A stretch of DNA of 64,000 nucleotides, taken from Anisakis pegreffii. Lineage: Eukaryota; Nematoda; Chromadorea; Rhabditida; Anisakidae. The notes below the pieces were generated by a model. The model did not search any database and had not been told where the DNA came from. It worked only from the letters and a program-made list of their open reading frames with translations. Location: assembly GCA_035041965.1 (NCBI GenBank), contig JAPYMA010000372.1:124001-188000 (forward strand). Direction: 5' to 3'. Each line of letters starts with the position of its first letter. The first letter of the stretch is position 1. The position numbers were made by a program, and so were the translations under genes. Positions 1 through 32,736 of the stretch are shown here, piece by piece.

Positions 1-3000
1 TCAGCTGACAAATAACTTGCGATTTGTTGCGATCTGTTCGAGAATGAACGACACGAAAATTCGAATCAGTCATTACCAAATTTATTCTGTTCATGAAGGT
101 GAGTGTGATTCATGAAGCTCATGCAAGCAAGCAACGTTCATGATGCATTAGCGTTCGCGGTGAAGCGCAACGAATTCTCATCAGAGTGCAGTCAGTCGGT
201 GTGCTCTAGCAGTAGTCATTTCAGTAAACAACACGCCAGCCCAGCTTGTTGATATCGTTAAGAAAGTGGAAAACATTTCGATACATTTATTTCGTTTTCG
301 TAAACAAGCTTCACAGTGTGACAGCAATGCCCTATGACTGATCACATTCAATAGGTCACAATTCGCACCACTTCATTTTGCAGCCAATATTCACCAACTG
401 TCTCTCGTTTCCAATGAATAATTTTGTCTCAATTAAACGATTTCGCATTCTATTACTCAACAATTGATGTTTGCATGAGTGAGCGCGATATCGTTGATAG
501 TTTCCGTTCATGAGCAGCAAACTCACAAGTGAATTTGTAACTTATCAGATAGTAGTAATTAATAGTCAAACAGTTTTCTCAATTGTATCAATGGAATTAA
601 TTGATAATTGCATCTTTTGCATCTGTCAATGGAATTAATTCAATTGCATTGACGAAGTGTACTGTCCTCGTAATCATTCGCTGATAGTCAACAACAACAA
701 CAAAAATAGTTCCCCATCCCTCTCCGAAAAGCTTCGAACTCCTTCCGTAGACAACTCAACAACCCAAAGAGCATGCTTCCGGAATCTCTTAAGTTCCAAG
801 TGGCCTAATCAGATTGTATTTGGCTCACTGTTTTTTTGCTGCTTTTTCTCCTTCCATTTCACCAGTAAAAGGAGTCATCGTCACCGGAAATTTCTGCTCT
901 TATCAATGCTGTCTGTACTCGATGAATTGTTTGAATAAGATTTTCGGTTTGAATTAGCATAATTAAACAACCAACTTTCACCCTTATTATAGAATTCATA
1001 TAGAGACGACTGATCGTGAGCTTTCTTTGCATCAATGAGTGCGTTGCATTCGAATTCGTGTTTGAGTCTCATTTCGAGTCCAAGCATGATTACGGTAGAG
1101 ATTGAAAACAAACACAAATTAACAGTAAGCGTCGTGGTCCGAGAAGAGAATTTGCTTTGTGATGAACGCTGTCAGTGAGTGAATGAATGAACAGTTAGTG
1201 AGTTGATCGTTGTTTCGTTTATGGTAGTAAACTTCATTCATCTCAAACAACATATTTTCAATAACAAATGTGACTTTGATAGTAGAGATTGTTGTAATCA
1301 TTTTGTTAGTAACATTTCGATTAATCGCTCGCCATTCGAATGCTCTGCTCTGATTTGACGAGATTAGATGTGATTTTTGTTGTTTAACGTTAGTTACTGT
1401 TTTAAACATTCGATTATGAATATTTATTATGTTCATATCTATGTACACAGCTAGCTATATATGTGTTGTTTGTTAAATGGCTGGCACTGGATTGGTTGAT
1501 TGAAAATATTTACCTTGACATATGCTTCTGTCGCTTTCGTCGTATGCGCTGGGCCACCAGGTTCCTCAAAATGAGTTTTGTGGCAGCAGAAAAACATGTT
1601 TGCCGTTTACGACCAGTTCGTGTTCAACTGCTGCTGCTGAATCGATGAACGTTTCAATTTCATCGAATGGACTTTTTCTTGTTTCAGGTTTTTCGCAAGT
1701 CGTCTCGAATCAATCTATGACCGCTTTGTTCAGCGTTACTTCTAGGATCACAAAATAAAGTGCGTCAGCGTCATATTCACCCTTCCGTCCGTCCACTGAA
1801 CTTTAAAGGACCGCGGCAAAAATTTCTCGCTCCGTACGTTTTCATTCGTTCACTTCATTAAAATCATTTGTTCTTTTATTTCGTTGAAATACTCATTCAG
1901 CTCTTATAACCACTCATGTTCCTTTCGTCTGTTGATATCAATCAGGATCATTCCTGTCATTATTTCCTTCACTCGATTAGTCTGCCCAGTCAATAGTCTT
2001 CCTCATTTTTCAAGCTTTTCTTGTTGTCTTCGACGATTTATTCGTTCGAAAAGTTGTTCCAATAATCAGTCAGTTCCTCATGGTTCATTGCACATGGCTG
2101 ACTGTATCCTTATCACGTCATCTTGCTCTTTCTCGACATTAGATTTCAATTATCGCGATTGCACTCTAATGATTACGACATCCTTCGATATGAGTCACTT
2201 CGAAAGCTGTTCGGATGGTTGTTGATGCAACACGGAGAATATTTGACATTTAAACAGATTACTGCGCGAAAATGGTGCTATAATCGCCTCATCGCCATAT
2301 GATTTTGACGATGCTCACTCCTGCTTTTTACATTGTTTCTTTTTTCTGAACTTGTTTTTTGGTATTTTTCGGATATAATAGACTATAATAACTAGAAGGA
2401 AAAGGAAGAGATAACAAGTGTAAGTCGCAAAGAGTTGTATACGAATGCAATGGAAACCTCTACTGATAACCATTCGCATGTGGTGAACGAGAAAATTTTG
2501 GATGGACCGATTCTTGATTACCGAAATTTTCGGAAGTTGAACTGGAAAATGTACGGTTTTCTGATTTTTTGTTGAATAACGGTCTCAAAATCTATTCGGT
2601 TCGATGCATTCTACAGCACCCACCCATAATAGACGGGGATATTCCTGAGGTTTTAGCATCCGTATATGGTGATTTTCTGAGTAATTCGCGGCGTTTGCTA
2701 GCATTTAAGATAACTAACAAACGATAAGATAAGTGAAACGTTTCGAGAAATTATCGCATAAAGTGAGGTGTCTAAAACATAGCTGTTCTTCAAAATATAT
2801 TTCTCATTCGGTGCGAATGAAGTCATTAATCGTAATTGAACGCAATTGCTAAAGGCTTTTTAATGCTAACAATAAATGCAACAAATCATCCCTGGAATAA
2901 CAATCACGCGATAACATCCGATAAATTGTTGACATACGTTGATTATAACTGTAAGTAAATAAAACATAAAAGTGAATGAATGGACTTTGTCTGATGTAAT

Positions 3001-6000
3001 CGATTAGAATCAGTGTTCATTGATAATCAGTTGTCCGTTAAATGATCATTATTGATTAGTTGTCCATTAAGGCGCTGCAATCGGAGAGGTTAAATGAAGA
3101 AATTCGACAGAAACTGAAAGAAACGTTTCAAAGATCAACATTGCAAAAAATAATTTTTTTTGAACATTTGTACAATATATAAGATCTGCAACTGATAGGG
3201 AAAAATGCTTCTAATGTGGTGAGAAGTTTTCGTGATTGCAATTTAATGGTTTGTTTGCAGTTTTGCGTATTACAAGAAATAATCGCGTGAAGTGAGACAC
3301 GGCTTTTGCATATTTTTCACAGGAAGTGTAAATAGATTCAAGAAGATAGCGACGAAAAATTCATTTCAGAATTTATGAGTGTTAATGAATGCGTTCATTG
3401 GAGATGCGAAAGAATGTTGTGAAATTGCTTGAAATCAATTCGCAAAATTGACCTTCTCAATGTGTTTATCAACAACAGTGTTTCGTGTGTTTGTGTGTGC
3501 GCTAGATGAGGCGTTACTAAACTATTCATTAAGTAGAATAATAATAATCGTCCATTTCAGGTCTTATTCAGTCTTAGTTATAGAAAACTAGTCAGTAGTC
3601 AGTTGTTCGTACGATCGCCCATAAAGCTCAATGATGACTTTTACGACGATTTTCTGAGAATACGCTTTGAGGAATAAAAATCCGAAAAAATTTCAAAAAT
3701 TTAAGCTGAGATTTCCGTGTCGTTCTCATGTTTTCCCCGTTCAAATGTAACTGTTTTGTGGATGAATGAATATTCAAGAGGATCTCGTTTGTTTAACTGA
3801 TGACGATTTCCATAAAGATTATAGCAACAATGCAGTAGCGCATTAATCCACATTCAGTCATGTTAGCAACAGTTTACTTGATTTAGAAGGTAGCCTGGAT
3901 ATTGAGCTTAAGCATTGAATCACAAATGAGTGTTTTCAAGAGAAGGAAAATGTTGTTTTAAACAGCAGTCGTCGTGTTTCGCTTGTTAGCTCTTATTTAA
4001 ACGCTCTGAATTCTTAGAACACTCCATTTGTTGGCTAGCACGGAGTGCCACTCACATTAAGCTCTTGTCTTTTGCGGTCAAAAATATTCTTTCTCAGTCC
4101 GCTGATTGTTTCAACTGAATAAATACTTCCACGAAAAATATTTTTTGCCACAAAAAAAACTCCAGCCCAATTCTAGAGATTTTCGCTAGTGTCCGCTTAC
4201 GAGAGATTACTGCAGTGAAATAGATTCCCGACGAAATACCTCTCGACATAACCAATAATCGCAATTAAGTTAATTAAAGTTATTGTTGCTTACAACTTAT
4301 ATGAATTACATAGACTCCGTCTGTAAATTTGTTACGTGGAAATGAGCACGACTTATTCGCTTCGTCTCCTGTTGTTATAAAATGGAACAAGCAGTAGCAG
4401 CAGCAGCAGCAGCAATTCGTAAACGAAGCATGCTCAACGATAATGTAGTTGAATGAACGTTGTTGACAATCGGCGACTGGTTGCTGCTTGCTGTATCTAG
4501 AGCATGAGTACATTAGCGTGTTGTATACGACGTGTGTACTTGTTTGTGTAGCCATGCATATTTTCAATGCATTCATCTGCATATAAATATAAATGAAACG
4601 TAGAGAATGAAACGAAAATTATGCACTCTTCTCATAAGAAGAATGTGCTGCTTGCTGTGTTATCGAGTATCAGAATTAATAAGTAGTATTAATATCGTTA
4701 AAGGGAGTTGCGAAATGAAGTTGTTGTTGTTCGGCGTTATGAGTTAGTTAGTTCATGAGGCGTTCCGTTCCTTTTATGCGATGTTGTGCTTGCTGGTTGC
4801 TCTGGTTAGATTCGAGAAAGTGTGGAGAGTTTTAGTGGTTCGTTCGTGTAACTTATTACATCACGTCAACACATTCGATGCCATTTGTAATATAACGCCT
4901 TTCGGCAACATGCACTCACTCACATACATATTGACTACTCCACCTGTGAGTTGTCACCACTGTTGTTAGTATCACCATCAATACTACTGTTACAGATGAC
5001 TGTCACCGAGATTATTGCTGGTGACAAGCAAGATTGATCTGTTAAGAACAACATTTCATACACGATATATCCACTCGTCGTCGTATCCTCCTCCACTTAT
5101 TGAGCCGTCGTTCAAATCCACAACAGTTGTTTGTATGTAAATACGAATGTTAATATATTTATTTGTATATACATTGGCATATACATATCTATCTGTTTGA
5201 ATAAACAAAAGAAAAGACAACAAAACAGAACACAACTGACAAACAATTCAATCAGCTATTACTTTGTTGGTTTTTGAGCAATTTTATGCAGACACCAACT
5301 CAGAATGACGGCAGATGACATAATACATACTGCAACTGTGTGTGTATGTGTAACAAATTCGTTTACTGAACCATATGATACGTGCATGAGGTGATAAGCA
5401 ATAACACTGACGGTAATAACGACACTCATAATGATTATAAATGCTCAAGAATAATACTCAAATCAAATCAGTCACATCATATACGTAACAAGCATTGTTA
5501 GATGTTCAATAGATGTTCAATAATTAATTCAAACAAATAACAAAATCTAGAGGTGTATATATGTGAAGTAATAGAATATGAACCAAATATGTTATACAAA
5601 TCAACAAGACTATATCCATAACACATAGAGAAGCAAATGAATAATAACATACAAACAATAAAAAACACTTATAGAAGATTATGATGAAGATAGAAAAGAG
5701 GCATTCAAACAAACATAAACATAAATGTGTATGTTGGTTTAGGCGTGATATTTTGATAATAATAATAATAACGCGAAAGATTTAATAACTATGATATGAT
5801 AATTAATTTAGAATAAATACCGTAGAGCCATAAGTAAAGTTTTTGTTTGAATGCGATAATGTGAGGTAACAACAACAAACGACAACGACGACCGCTTTGC
5901 ATGAAAAGTACACCGTCGTGTTGGATTATTGTGCTCTATAGGAAAAACAACATTGAAATATAGACGAGAGAAATGTGTATAGTGAGCGGATGGCAATGAG

Positions 6001-6289
6001 AATTACAGAACGAGTGTATCGCTGTGGCAGTGCCTCCCAGTTTGAAGTGTCTCTCGTCTGTTTACATTTTATACGTCGGCAGGCCGGGTAAACAGACGAG
6101 TAAACAAGGCCAATGCTCCTCTCTGCATCCCCAGTCGTCGGCCCGACTTCTAGAGAGCTCTCTCTCGGACGTCTCTCTTCTACAACACATTGTTTTTGTG
6201 CGGCAATGGAATCGGTGCGTTCCGTCATTTTTTTCTCGTCATTTATTCTCTAATCAAGCAAAAAACATCTGCTGCTTTGAAATGCATTA
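1..6289. other. Upstream non-coding region of the FOXP gene
   Basis: I see no supported gene in this stretch. All open frames are short and lack splice signals or a recognisable family. It contains a short GCA run (about 4387-4416) inside a 24-codon ATG frame at 4382-4456, a short AAT run near 5756-5772, and a locally more GC-rich patch at about 6020-6190 next to the first proposed FOXP coding exon. That patch may be promoter-like, because it holds the palindromic forkhead-type sites described separately. The rest is unremarkable AT-rich sequence. Confidence 0.5.
6053..6107. promoter_or_regulatory. Cluster of three forkhead-type sites in an inverted repeat
   Basis: CTCGTCTGTTTAC at 6053-6065 and its exact reverse complement GTAAACAGACGAG at 6088-6100 form a 13-bp perfect inverted repeat with a 22-bp spacer. 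A third GTAAACA starts at 6100. TGTTTAC/GTAAACA is the classical forkhead core site, so three copies lie within about 50 bp. The cluster is about 180 bp upstream of the proposed first coding exon of a forkhead gene. This would fit an autoregulatory promoter element, but that role is inference from sequence alone. Confidence 0.35.
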
Positions 6290-25003
<18,714 letters not shown>

Positions 25004-28000
25004 CATTTCGCGTTGCCCTGCTGCTGCTGTTCTCATCCTAACAACATCAACGATAATGAGACTTTTACGCGGATGTATGAGGGTGTTTGCTCGGTTATTT
25101 TTTTATCGTACAGCTCTGGTGGACTTGTTAAATAGTCATTCATTCGCTCACTTTTTGGTCTCAAGTTCACTTTTCGTACGCACACAAACCACTATCGCTT
25201 TGTTTGAACACACCTAAAGTCGTCAAATCGTTCTTTACGGTGAAAAATCTCCAAAATTCCCCACATTTGAACACGAAGTCAATAAGAAAATTAAATGGTG
25301 GTGTTGAAAAGCATCTGGAAAATTTCTGATTCATTGGTTGAAGTTGCCTTTGTGGGAACGAACAGTCACCAGGGGTGTGTGTTATCACGAGGAATATTCG
25401 GTTTGTATGTTCATCGGTGAATCTCATTCGGTTTTCAACTTTTATTTCCTGACGGTTCAATATGAATTGATAAACAGTAGTGAATAATGCATTATTGTCT
25501 CATCACGGATGACATTTCATCTAAAATTGAGAATATTTGTTTGAGAATTGAATTGTTGCTTATTGTAAATATCTTCATCCATAAACAAAGATTATTTCCT
25601 TAAAGAATATCTTCTGTCGGGTTTCACCTATGTGATTGTGTATGTTACACAGGATTAATCTCATCGCCTCAAGATGATTTTTTTTTTGAACATTGTTCTT
25701 TACCTGAATTTTTCATTTTGGTTCGTGCTCTCTAGATTCTCTCAGTGTCCTGTCGTCTCTCATGTAACCTCATCGTTTGTTTGTTTGTTTGTTTGTTTGT
25801 TTGTTGTTTGTTTTGTTGGATTTTATCGATTCATATTGATTGTCCGGCATTGTTGTGGTTCAATATACTACAAAAACTCTTACGTATGGTGAAAGAAATA
25901 TTTATTGACTGCATTGAGGATGTTGACCTTCGATTGCCTCCCGCTGTGTTGATTGTTTTTGAAGTGAAACGGACGTAGCTGCTGCTATCTTGTCTTGTAG
26001 TGATGATAACCATAACAATAATAAGTTAACAACCACTCATTTCGAAACAAGATTGAATGCGTATTTGTTTCGTTGTTAAGGAACGTCATTCAACCAACGA
26101 ACAGAATTTTTGTTGTTTTCTTCAATTCACTCGTTTAGAATGGTCTGATCAAGAGACAAGCAACATATTTTTGTCGCTCTTCACATCTTTAAAGTTGAAA
26201 ATAGTCATAATTCATGATCGAAAATCGTCCAAAAATAAAGGAGAAATCATACAGTTAGCATAAGAGTGGTTACGGTTGGAGGCATCTAGCACATCTCGTT
26301 CATAGTTCATCATGCGTTCATGATTGATAGTGACTGACAGTGTTTTCATAAACATGTAAAATATTTTTGTTGATCTTGTTACATGTATATGTATATTTAT
26401 ACATACAATAACTTCGAAGTTATCACGTTTATTTTCGCAAATAATTGAATGTCTTTTTCGCATAAAATGTGAAATAATTTCATTATACAAATAATGAAGT
26501 GATATCCGCTGACTGGTTTTAATTTATTTTGTGTGCATATCAAAGATTATAAGTTGGGGAACATTGCCATAATCTCATGAAGTATTCCTTCCGTTGAAAT
26601 GACCAAATACAGACTGATACACTTATGAGATGTCCATTCAAACTGGTGATTTTCGAAAGCGATTCGTCCATCATGATCTGCTCAATTATCAATGAAATTG
26701 GCATTACAATTAGAAATTCGTGCGAAAACTGGAAGCCCAAAGGTAGTTATCTAGCGTAGCAATTCAATTGTCTCAGGTTTGTTCCATGTTCAGTTCAGTA
26801 ATAAAGATTTGATTCTGTCAACACTGTTCGTCGCAATTATTCTTGGTCACTTGTACAGTCTCGATTTGGACGTTGTATTCCAATTGAGTATAGCATTGTG
26901 TCGTAGGTAAACATAAAAATACTACAATGACAAGGCAACTTTTAAAGGTGAAGTTGTGTCAGTTAATCGCACATTTTGTAGCATTATTTAAATGCTCTAT
27001 TTCCGAACACGCTCATTACGCAAGTACGAAAATCATCGCATCATTCGATCACAACAAATAGACGTAAAGGCTCAGCAAGTAAATTGCAGCGATGTGTTTT
27101 CGGCTCTGAAATTAGCGTGTAGCATGACGTTGGGTAAAGTCAGGGTTGTTCGGAATTTCTGTAATTCTTTCAGATTCTTTCAGAAAAAAGATTTTTGTTT
27201 TCGTCAAAATATATCTATCGGCAATCCTCATGATGATATAGTTGTTCATATGTGATGATGCTTTCTTGTGCAAATTGGTTTACTGCACAACGTGAGATCT
27301 CGATGATAAACAGTTTTTTAGACGAATTCCTTTTCGTATTTGTGTTTGTTTGTTTGCGCAAACAATCAATGAAAAGTGCATTTGAAAGGAATCAACGGTG
27401 AACGAAATTCGAAAACAGAGATAATAACCATCGGGTACCGTTTGTTCCGCTTTCATATGAAACACAGATTGAAAGTGAAATTGTGCTGTTACACTGCAGG
27501 TTTTAAGTTGATTAGTGATTCGAAATGAATCGTGAATAAATGGTGAAAAGTTGTCATTCGCAGAAGAAGCAACACAATATTGTTAGGGAACGTTTTGGCA
27601 TTGAAAACTAGCACGGTTACGAATATCGCTTGTTTATTCGCTGTTCATTTGAACGGCAAAAAAGATTATGATGACAGCGATGAATTGGCGTAAACAAAAT
27701 AAATTAACATCGAAGTGATTATGCTTGACTAATCGTAACGCTGTTTACACTCATCCTGATCGCTGTCGTCAAACGGTGTCCTCATTATTAAGAGCAATTC
27801 TGATGCAAACGCATCCGTATGATGATCCTTACTGAAGTGTTCTTCTTCGATGCGACCCCGTCGTGAAATCGCGAAACGGGACCATCAGCGTCAACAATAA
27901 CAACAGCAGCAACAATTGAGTGTTTATTTTCTGATTGATGATGACTTATCGATGTATTTATTGTTTTTGTTATTGCTATTGTTTCAATTCGTTTCAAAAC

Positions 28001-29144
28001 AACAGCAGACCTCAATTGGCTTATTGTCGTATTCGGTTTGGAGCATGGAGAAATACGAACGAAACGAGGGACTGAACTGAAGCGGATCAGGAAGGTAGTT
28101 GTGCCTTATGGAGTTAATTTGTTTGGTGGATGTGGAGAAGACTGATTGAATTTATTTGTATGCATTATCGGCTTGTAGGATTAATATTTTCCAACAACAA
28201 ACGGGTTCGGTTCGAGAAAATCAACTTTATCGAAGCCTCTCATAGCTCGCTTTCTTTCTGTGACATGCTCAAGCACTCAGTGCAGACTGAACGGTCTGCG
28301 TGATAGCCAGAGGTGAGCACTCACTGGTGATTGGTCAGTTGCGAGTGCGATTCTCGCTCGTCATAGAAACGTTTGGTGGAATGCAAGTGGTGCAGCAATA
28401 TCATTGATGTTACTGAGCTTGAGATGGGCTATGATTTGGAAATATGATTTGAAAGAAGTCAGCATCAACTATAGAAAAGAAACTGTTCAACGATTCATCA
28501 TTTTTCTGTCAATTAGGGTGGAATATTGCGGCAATAAAAAGCAAGATATACAGTCATATTGATTATAAGACGAATACGGATGAAGTCACAAAATATCAAC
28601 AGAGTTGTTCGTGCTTTTCGAAATGTCAAATGGCGGTTGTAAAGTAGCCGATAAAAGGTTTGCTATTATCCGTTATCTTTGAACGGTAACAAAATCAATC
28701 ACCACCAAAACTCATGCATCATTTTATGACGTTCGCAAATGAAACTTCCGAACCATTGCAGTGACCAACGGCAATCTCATCGGTGTTAACTCAGCTATAC
28801 GAGCCTTACACATGCATCTAGCAAGACGGTTGTCATGGCAATATTCATAATGGACTTGAAACGCACGCATCATATAATACTTACTCATAGAAGTGTGCAT
28901 TGTAGTGATGAATCATTCAAAATCCTGCAATTCCTGAAGTTCCAAAAAAGTTGAACTGATTTAGCGAATGTGGGTGATCCTCAAGAACTAGTATCTTTTA
29001 GTCCTTACCAATTTAGTGCTAATGTTTGGGCACAACTGGGCGTCATATCAACAAACTGACAAATTCAAACACCACTGAAACTGAGACATCGCTGGCACGA
29101 TCCCCGTTTTGTTGAGCGCCGATCTGGTCGAGGAGACATTCTGA
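25004..29144. other. Intergenic region between fkh-7 and rab-28
   Basis: This stretch holds the 3' UTR of the FOXP gene and the upstream region of rab-28. A (GTTT)7 run lies at 25775-25802. I see no AATAAA close to the FOXP stop; the first is at 26234. Short open frames on both strands have no splice support or known family, so none is annotated. Confidence 0.5.
25775..25802. repeat. (GTTT)7 microsatellite
   Basis: Seven perfect GTTT units are read directly, in the intergenic region downstream of the FOXP gene. Confidence 0.9.
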
Positions 29145-32100
29145 ATGGATTCCGATGATGAAGAGCAATCTGAGCGTGTGCTGAAGGTGGTTGTTTGCGG
29201 AGATGGCGCCAGTGGTAAGACGTCGTTGTGTATGCGATTCGCACAGGACAACTTTGGACGACAGTACCAACAGGTTTGTTTTTGATATCTCTTTTTGATC
29301 TGAATATTTTCACACGATTATGAATATATTTCATTGACTCTTTAATTGATCATCGTTGATCATCGTTCAAGTTAATCAGTTGTCATTGACTCTTAAGATA
29401 TATTTCATTATTCGGTATTGTAATAGTTGCTTTGTTTGATACCAGTGCCTTCTACGATCCTATTATTTTGGTTCCTCTGTGTTGTTTTTCGTAGCACCCT
29501 TGTTTCGTCCAGTTCCGTAACTGTTCGCGACAGCTCCATTAGATCTCATACTCAGCATTCATCATGAAAGACAATTGAAATGAACGTTTTGTAAAGGAGC
29601 GACGTCTTACAGTACAGTTAATTGATCTTTTAGAGAATTCTATCAAATTTACCTTAATTGCATCAAATGTGTTGGTTTCTACAGTGTATTTCTTGTTCTC
29701 TTATAAGTTATCAGGTGAATAGGACAAGAATCTTAATGATAAACCATTAAAGTTGATATTTTGCAGACTGTTGGCTTGGATTTCTTCTCAAGGCGAATCT
29801 TACTTCCTGGTAACATTTCGGTTCTTTTACAAGTAAGTGAAACAATTTACTGTCCGATGGACTTTGAATGTAGTTTGTTTGTGTGTAGAATGAAGTAGAA
29901 TAGATAAACAAGAGAAGAATAAATAAGTGGCAATAAGAAGTTCGCAGTGTTTCGTGCAATCAGCTCTCAATTGATCACCGTTCCAGTTAATCAGTTATGG
30001 AAGCCCAATTCAGTGTACTTTGATGACTTGTTATATGATATCGTCCTACATCCTGTATCCTACATAATCAAGATTGTTAAGGAAATCTGAGCAGTTTGGG
30101 AGGATCAGAGCAACTGAGTACGGAATGTTGAGAACAACTAAAATAATGGTTTTTTGGATATTGCAATAGTTACTCCTCGCAAGACTGCCTCCGGGCAATT
30201 GTGCTCCGGAATGTAGCCTCCCGGACAGTTGTCTTGCGGACAATTCCTACCCAGGATAAATACCTTGGGCAACTGCTCTCTTCAAACTGCGATGATGAAG
30301 TCATCATTGATAGCAGCTGTCTGGGAGGCAGTTGTCCGAGGTCGTTTATTCGACGGGCAGCTTTATCTGAAAAAAAAATCCTTTTTCAGATATGGGATAT
30401 TGGAGGACAGAGTTTAGCGAGTCCAATGCTACAAAAATATATTTTTGGTGCACATGGTGCATTGGTTGTATACGATGTAACGAATAGTTCCAGTTTTGAG
30501 AGTCTTGAGGATTGGGTGAATATTATAAAGAAAGTTACAAAAACTCAAGAAAAGGTGAGCGATTACCGGTTAAATATCATTACCATTAGTTGAAGCCGTT
30601 GCATCGATTCTTGAAAAATCTCATCTATAAACGGTCTCAAAGATGAACTTTGTTACTTTCTAAGAGCCCGTAGTTTTTTAAAAGTATAATGATAATTGCT
30701 GTGCCTTTGGAAATTCCGTCAAAAATTCTCGTGTTATGCTTTAGGCGGACATTTGCTTTTTTTTCATCGGTCCATCTACTTTCTCACTTTTACGCATCCA
30801 ACGTACGTATTCCGAAGAAGACTAGTAATAAGGCTGTGACCCATTCCTCTTGCAACTGATCACCTAATCATTTCCTTTCCTTATTCAGCCCACTCAATTC
30901 GTGTTGGTCGGCAACAAAACAGATTTGGAACATCGACGAGCCGTTCGCATCGAGAAACACACCAAATTTGCAGAACAGTACGGAATGACCAGTCACTATG
31001 TTTCGGCAAAAACTGGTGATAGTGTCGCGCTGTTGTTTCGGTAGCTTTTCTCACTCATTCATTGGAATATGCAGCTGAAATGAGTAGATACCATATTTCT
31101 TTGAACTTGTGTTCGACGGTTCATAAATACAATTTGCTAGATGACATTCCATGAAGGAAATGTGACTAAAGAGACCAGCGTTTTCTTTTTTTTTTCAGAT
31201 AATCGTATGCTTTTCTTAGAATTTTCCTCACATGAATCCTATGATAACAATCGGATCAAACCACATGATCTCTTTGCTCTTATGGTTCTCGCACTGTCGG
31301 CGACGTTTAAGGAGGCGAGCTGGCGGGGCTCGTATGTTTCGCAGTTTGCTCTCATTCAAAAGAGATTTCTATTCATGAGATCGAGATGATTACATGCAAC
31401 GAAATTCGATGCATCTTGAAGAGCAGTCCTCAATTACTTGCAACAGTTACAAAGTTAAAAGGGAACATTGAAGCTCATATGATTCGCTTTTATATTCGCA
31501 TGTGAGCACTGATGTTATTTGTTGGCAATATCTGTATTTGACATACTCATAGTTTGAATTAGCTACATGAAATAAGAATAATACCAATAATAATGACAAT
31601 AATAACACTAAGAATAATAATAAGAATAACAATAATAATAATATGAATTATAATAATGATAACAATAACAGAAACACCACTTTGCCTGACTGTCTTTTGT
31701 GGCTACTCGTCAAATCCACGAAACATTCTGCACTTTGCCGAATGAAGCTCACGCATGCGCCGGTATTTATTTATTGCCATGTAAATAACTATGAATGAAT
31801 TGATCATTGATCATCTGTATGCAATATGTTTACTCAAGAGAGTGTATCTGAATGATGATGTTCAGCTATTAATGCACAAACAAACCAACAACAACGTGAA
31901 TTCATGAGTGAGGGACCCTTTCAGGAGTACAATTCTAGATAGCTAAATTCTTTATGCTTCAATTTTTATCTTTTTATATATAGTAAGAACACAGTTACAA
32001 CGTTCGCTGTAGAAGTGAACCATATTCGTATTCGTATTCAAAACAAATCGTATTCGTCGACACTCATCCAATGATTGTCTTCGAACGGATTTGGGATCAT

Positions 32101-32736
32101 GAAGAATTTTTCCCCTGCGACGTTTTCGAATTATGAAGCACTCGTGCAAAGAATGATTACATTTGTGGCAATTGCTCTTCTATCAACGTGACCTAGCGAA
32201 CGAAAAGTACTGAATGTTTTTCAGTTCCGCAGTTCGAAAAAAACTCAAAAAAGCTTTTCCGAAGAAAAATCAAGTTTTCTTAATTAATTGATCCAGTTCA
32301 CCCATTACGTTATCTTATCGAATAAATTTCTGAGAGCTGGCTTGATGTCATGGTTGTCGAGAGAAACCGTTGCTCTAGAAATTTTTTACACCGATAATCA
32401 ACCCTATACTTCAATTTTGCGAATGTGCGCCAATTAGTCCAGGATACTGGATGGACAAATGCGCGTTATATTGTGAACCTAGGCCTGGGCACGTCAATTT
32501 ATCTTGGAAAGGTATTTCGGTCCGATGACGAGAGCTGAAACTACTACACCGTTTATAATTGCAGTCAATTGGCAGCCGAGATTCTTGGAATGCAGCTGAC
32601 CAAGACGGATATGGAAGCCGATATTATAATCGTTCAGGCGCCGGTGGCAACACAAACAGAAGCTGAGGCTAAGGCAGCTAGGCAACAAAGAAGAGCTGAT
32701 CAATCGCTTAATACAGCCGTTTGTCAAGTCATGTGA
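29145..32736 (+). CDS. rab-28: Small GTPase RAB-28, complete in five exons
   Basis: Exons are 29145-29273, 29767-29832, 30390-30554, 30889-31040 and 32565-32736. All joints keep phase, giving 227 residues. It is a Rab-like GTP-binding switch; in C. elegans, RAB-28 is known to work in ciliated sensory neurons with intraflagellar transport and the BBSome, and in vesicle shedding. Visible motifs are P-loop GDGASGKTS (19-27), switch I TVGLDFF (from 44), WDIGGQ (67-72, the RAB28-type variant of the usual DTAGQ), GNKTDLEH (128-135), and SAKTGD (159-164). The C-terminal CQVM is a CaaX box for prenylation, as in RAB28 and unlike the double-cysteine ends of most Rabs. Length matches the family. No strong trans-splice acceptor lies right before the ATG. 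A possible AATAAA is at 33387. Confidence 0.96.
30176..30360. repeat. GC-rich imperfect repeat cluster in rab-28 intron 2
   Basis: Several related words recur in both orientations within 185 bp, such as CAAGACTGCCTCCGGGCA, CCCGGACAGTTGTCTTGCGG and GGGAGGCAGTTGTCCGAGG. They can form an imperfect stem-loop. The patch is clearly more GC-rich than the surrounding intron. I do not recognise the element. Confidence 0.5.
31041..32564 (+). other. rab-28 intron 4
   Basis: A 1.5-kb intron before the last rab-28 exon. It contains the AAT-rich tract at 31571-31670 and no coding feature I can support. Confidence 0.7.
31571..31670. repeat. AAT-rich trinucleotide tract
   Basis: An imperfect AAT/AAC/AAG trinucleotide tract, inside rab-28 intron 4. 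Confidence 0.85.
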
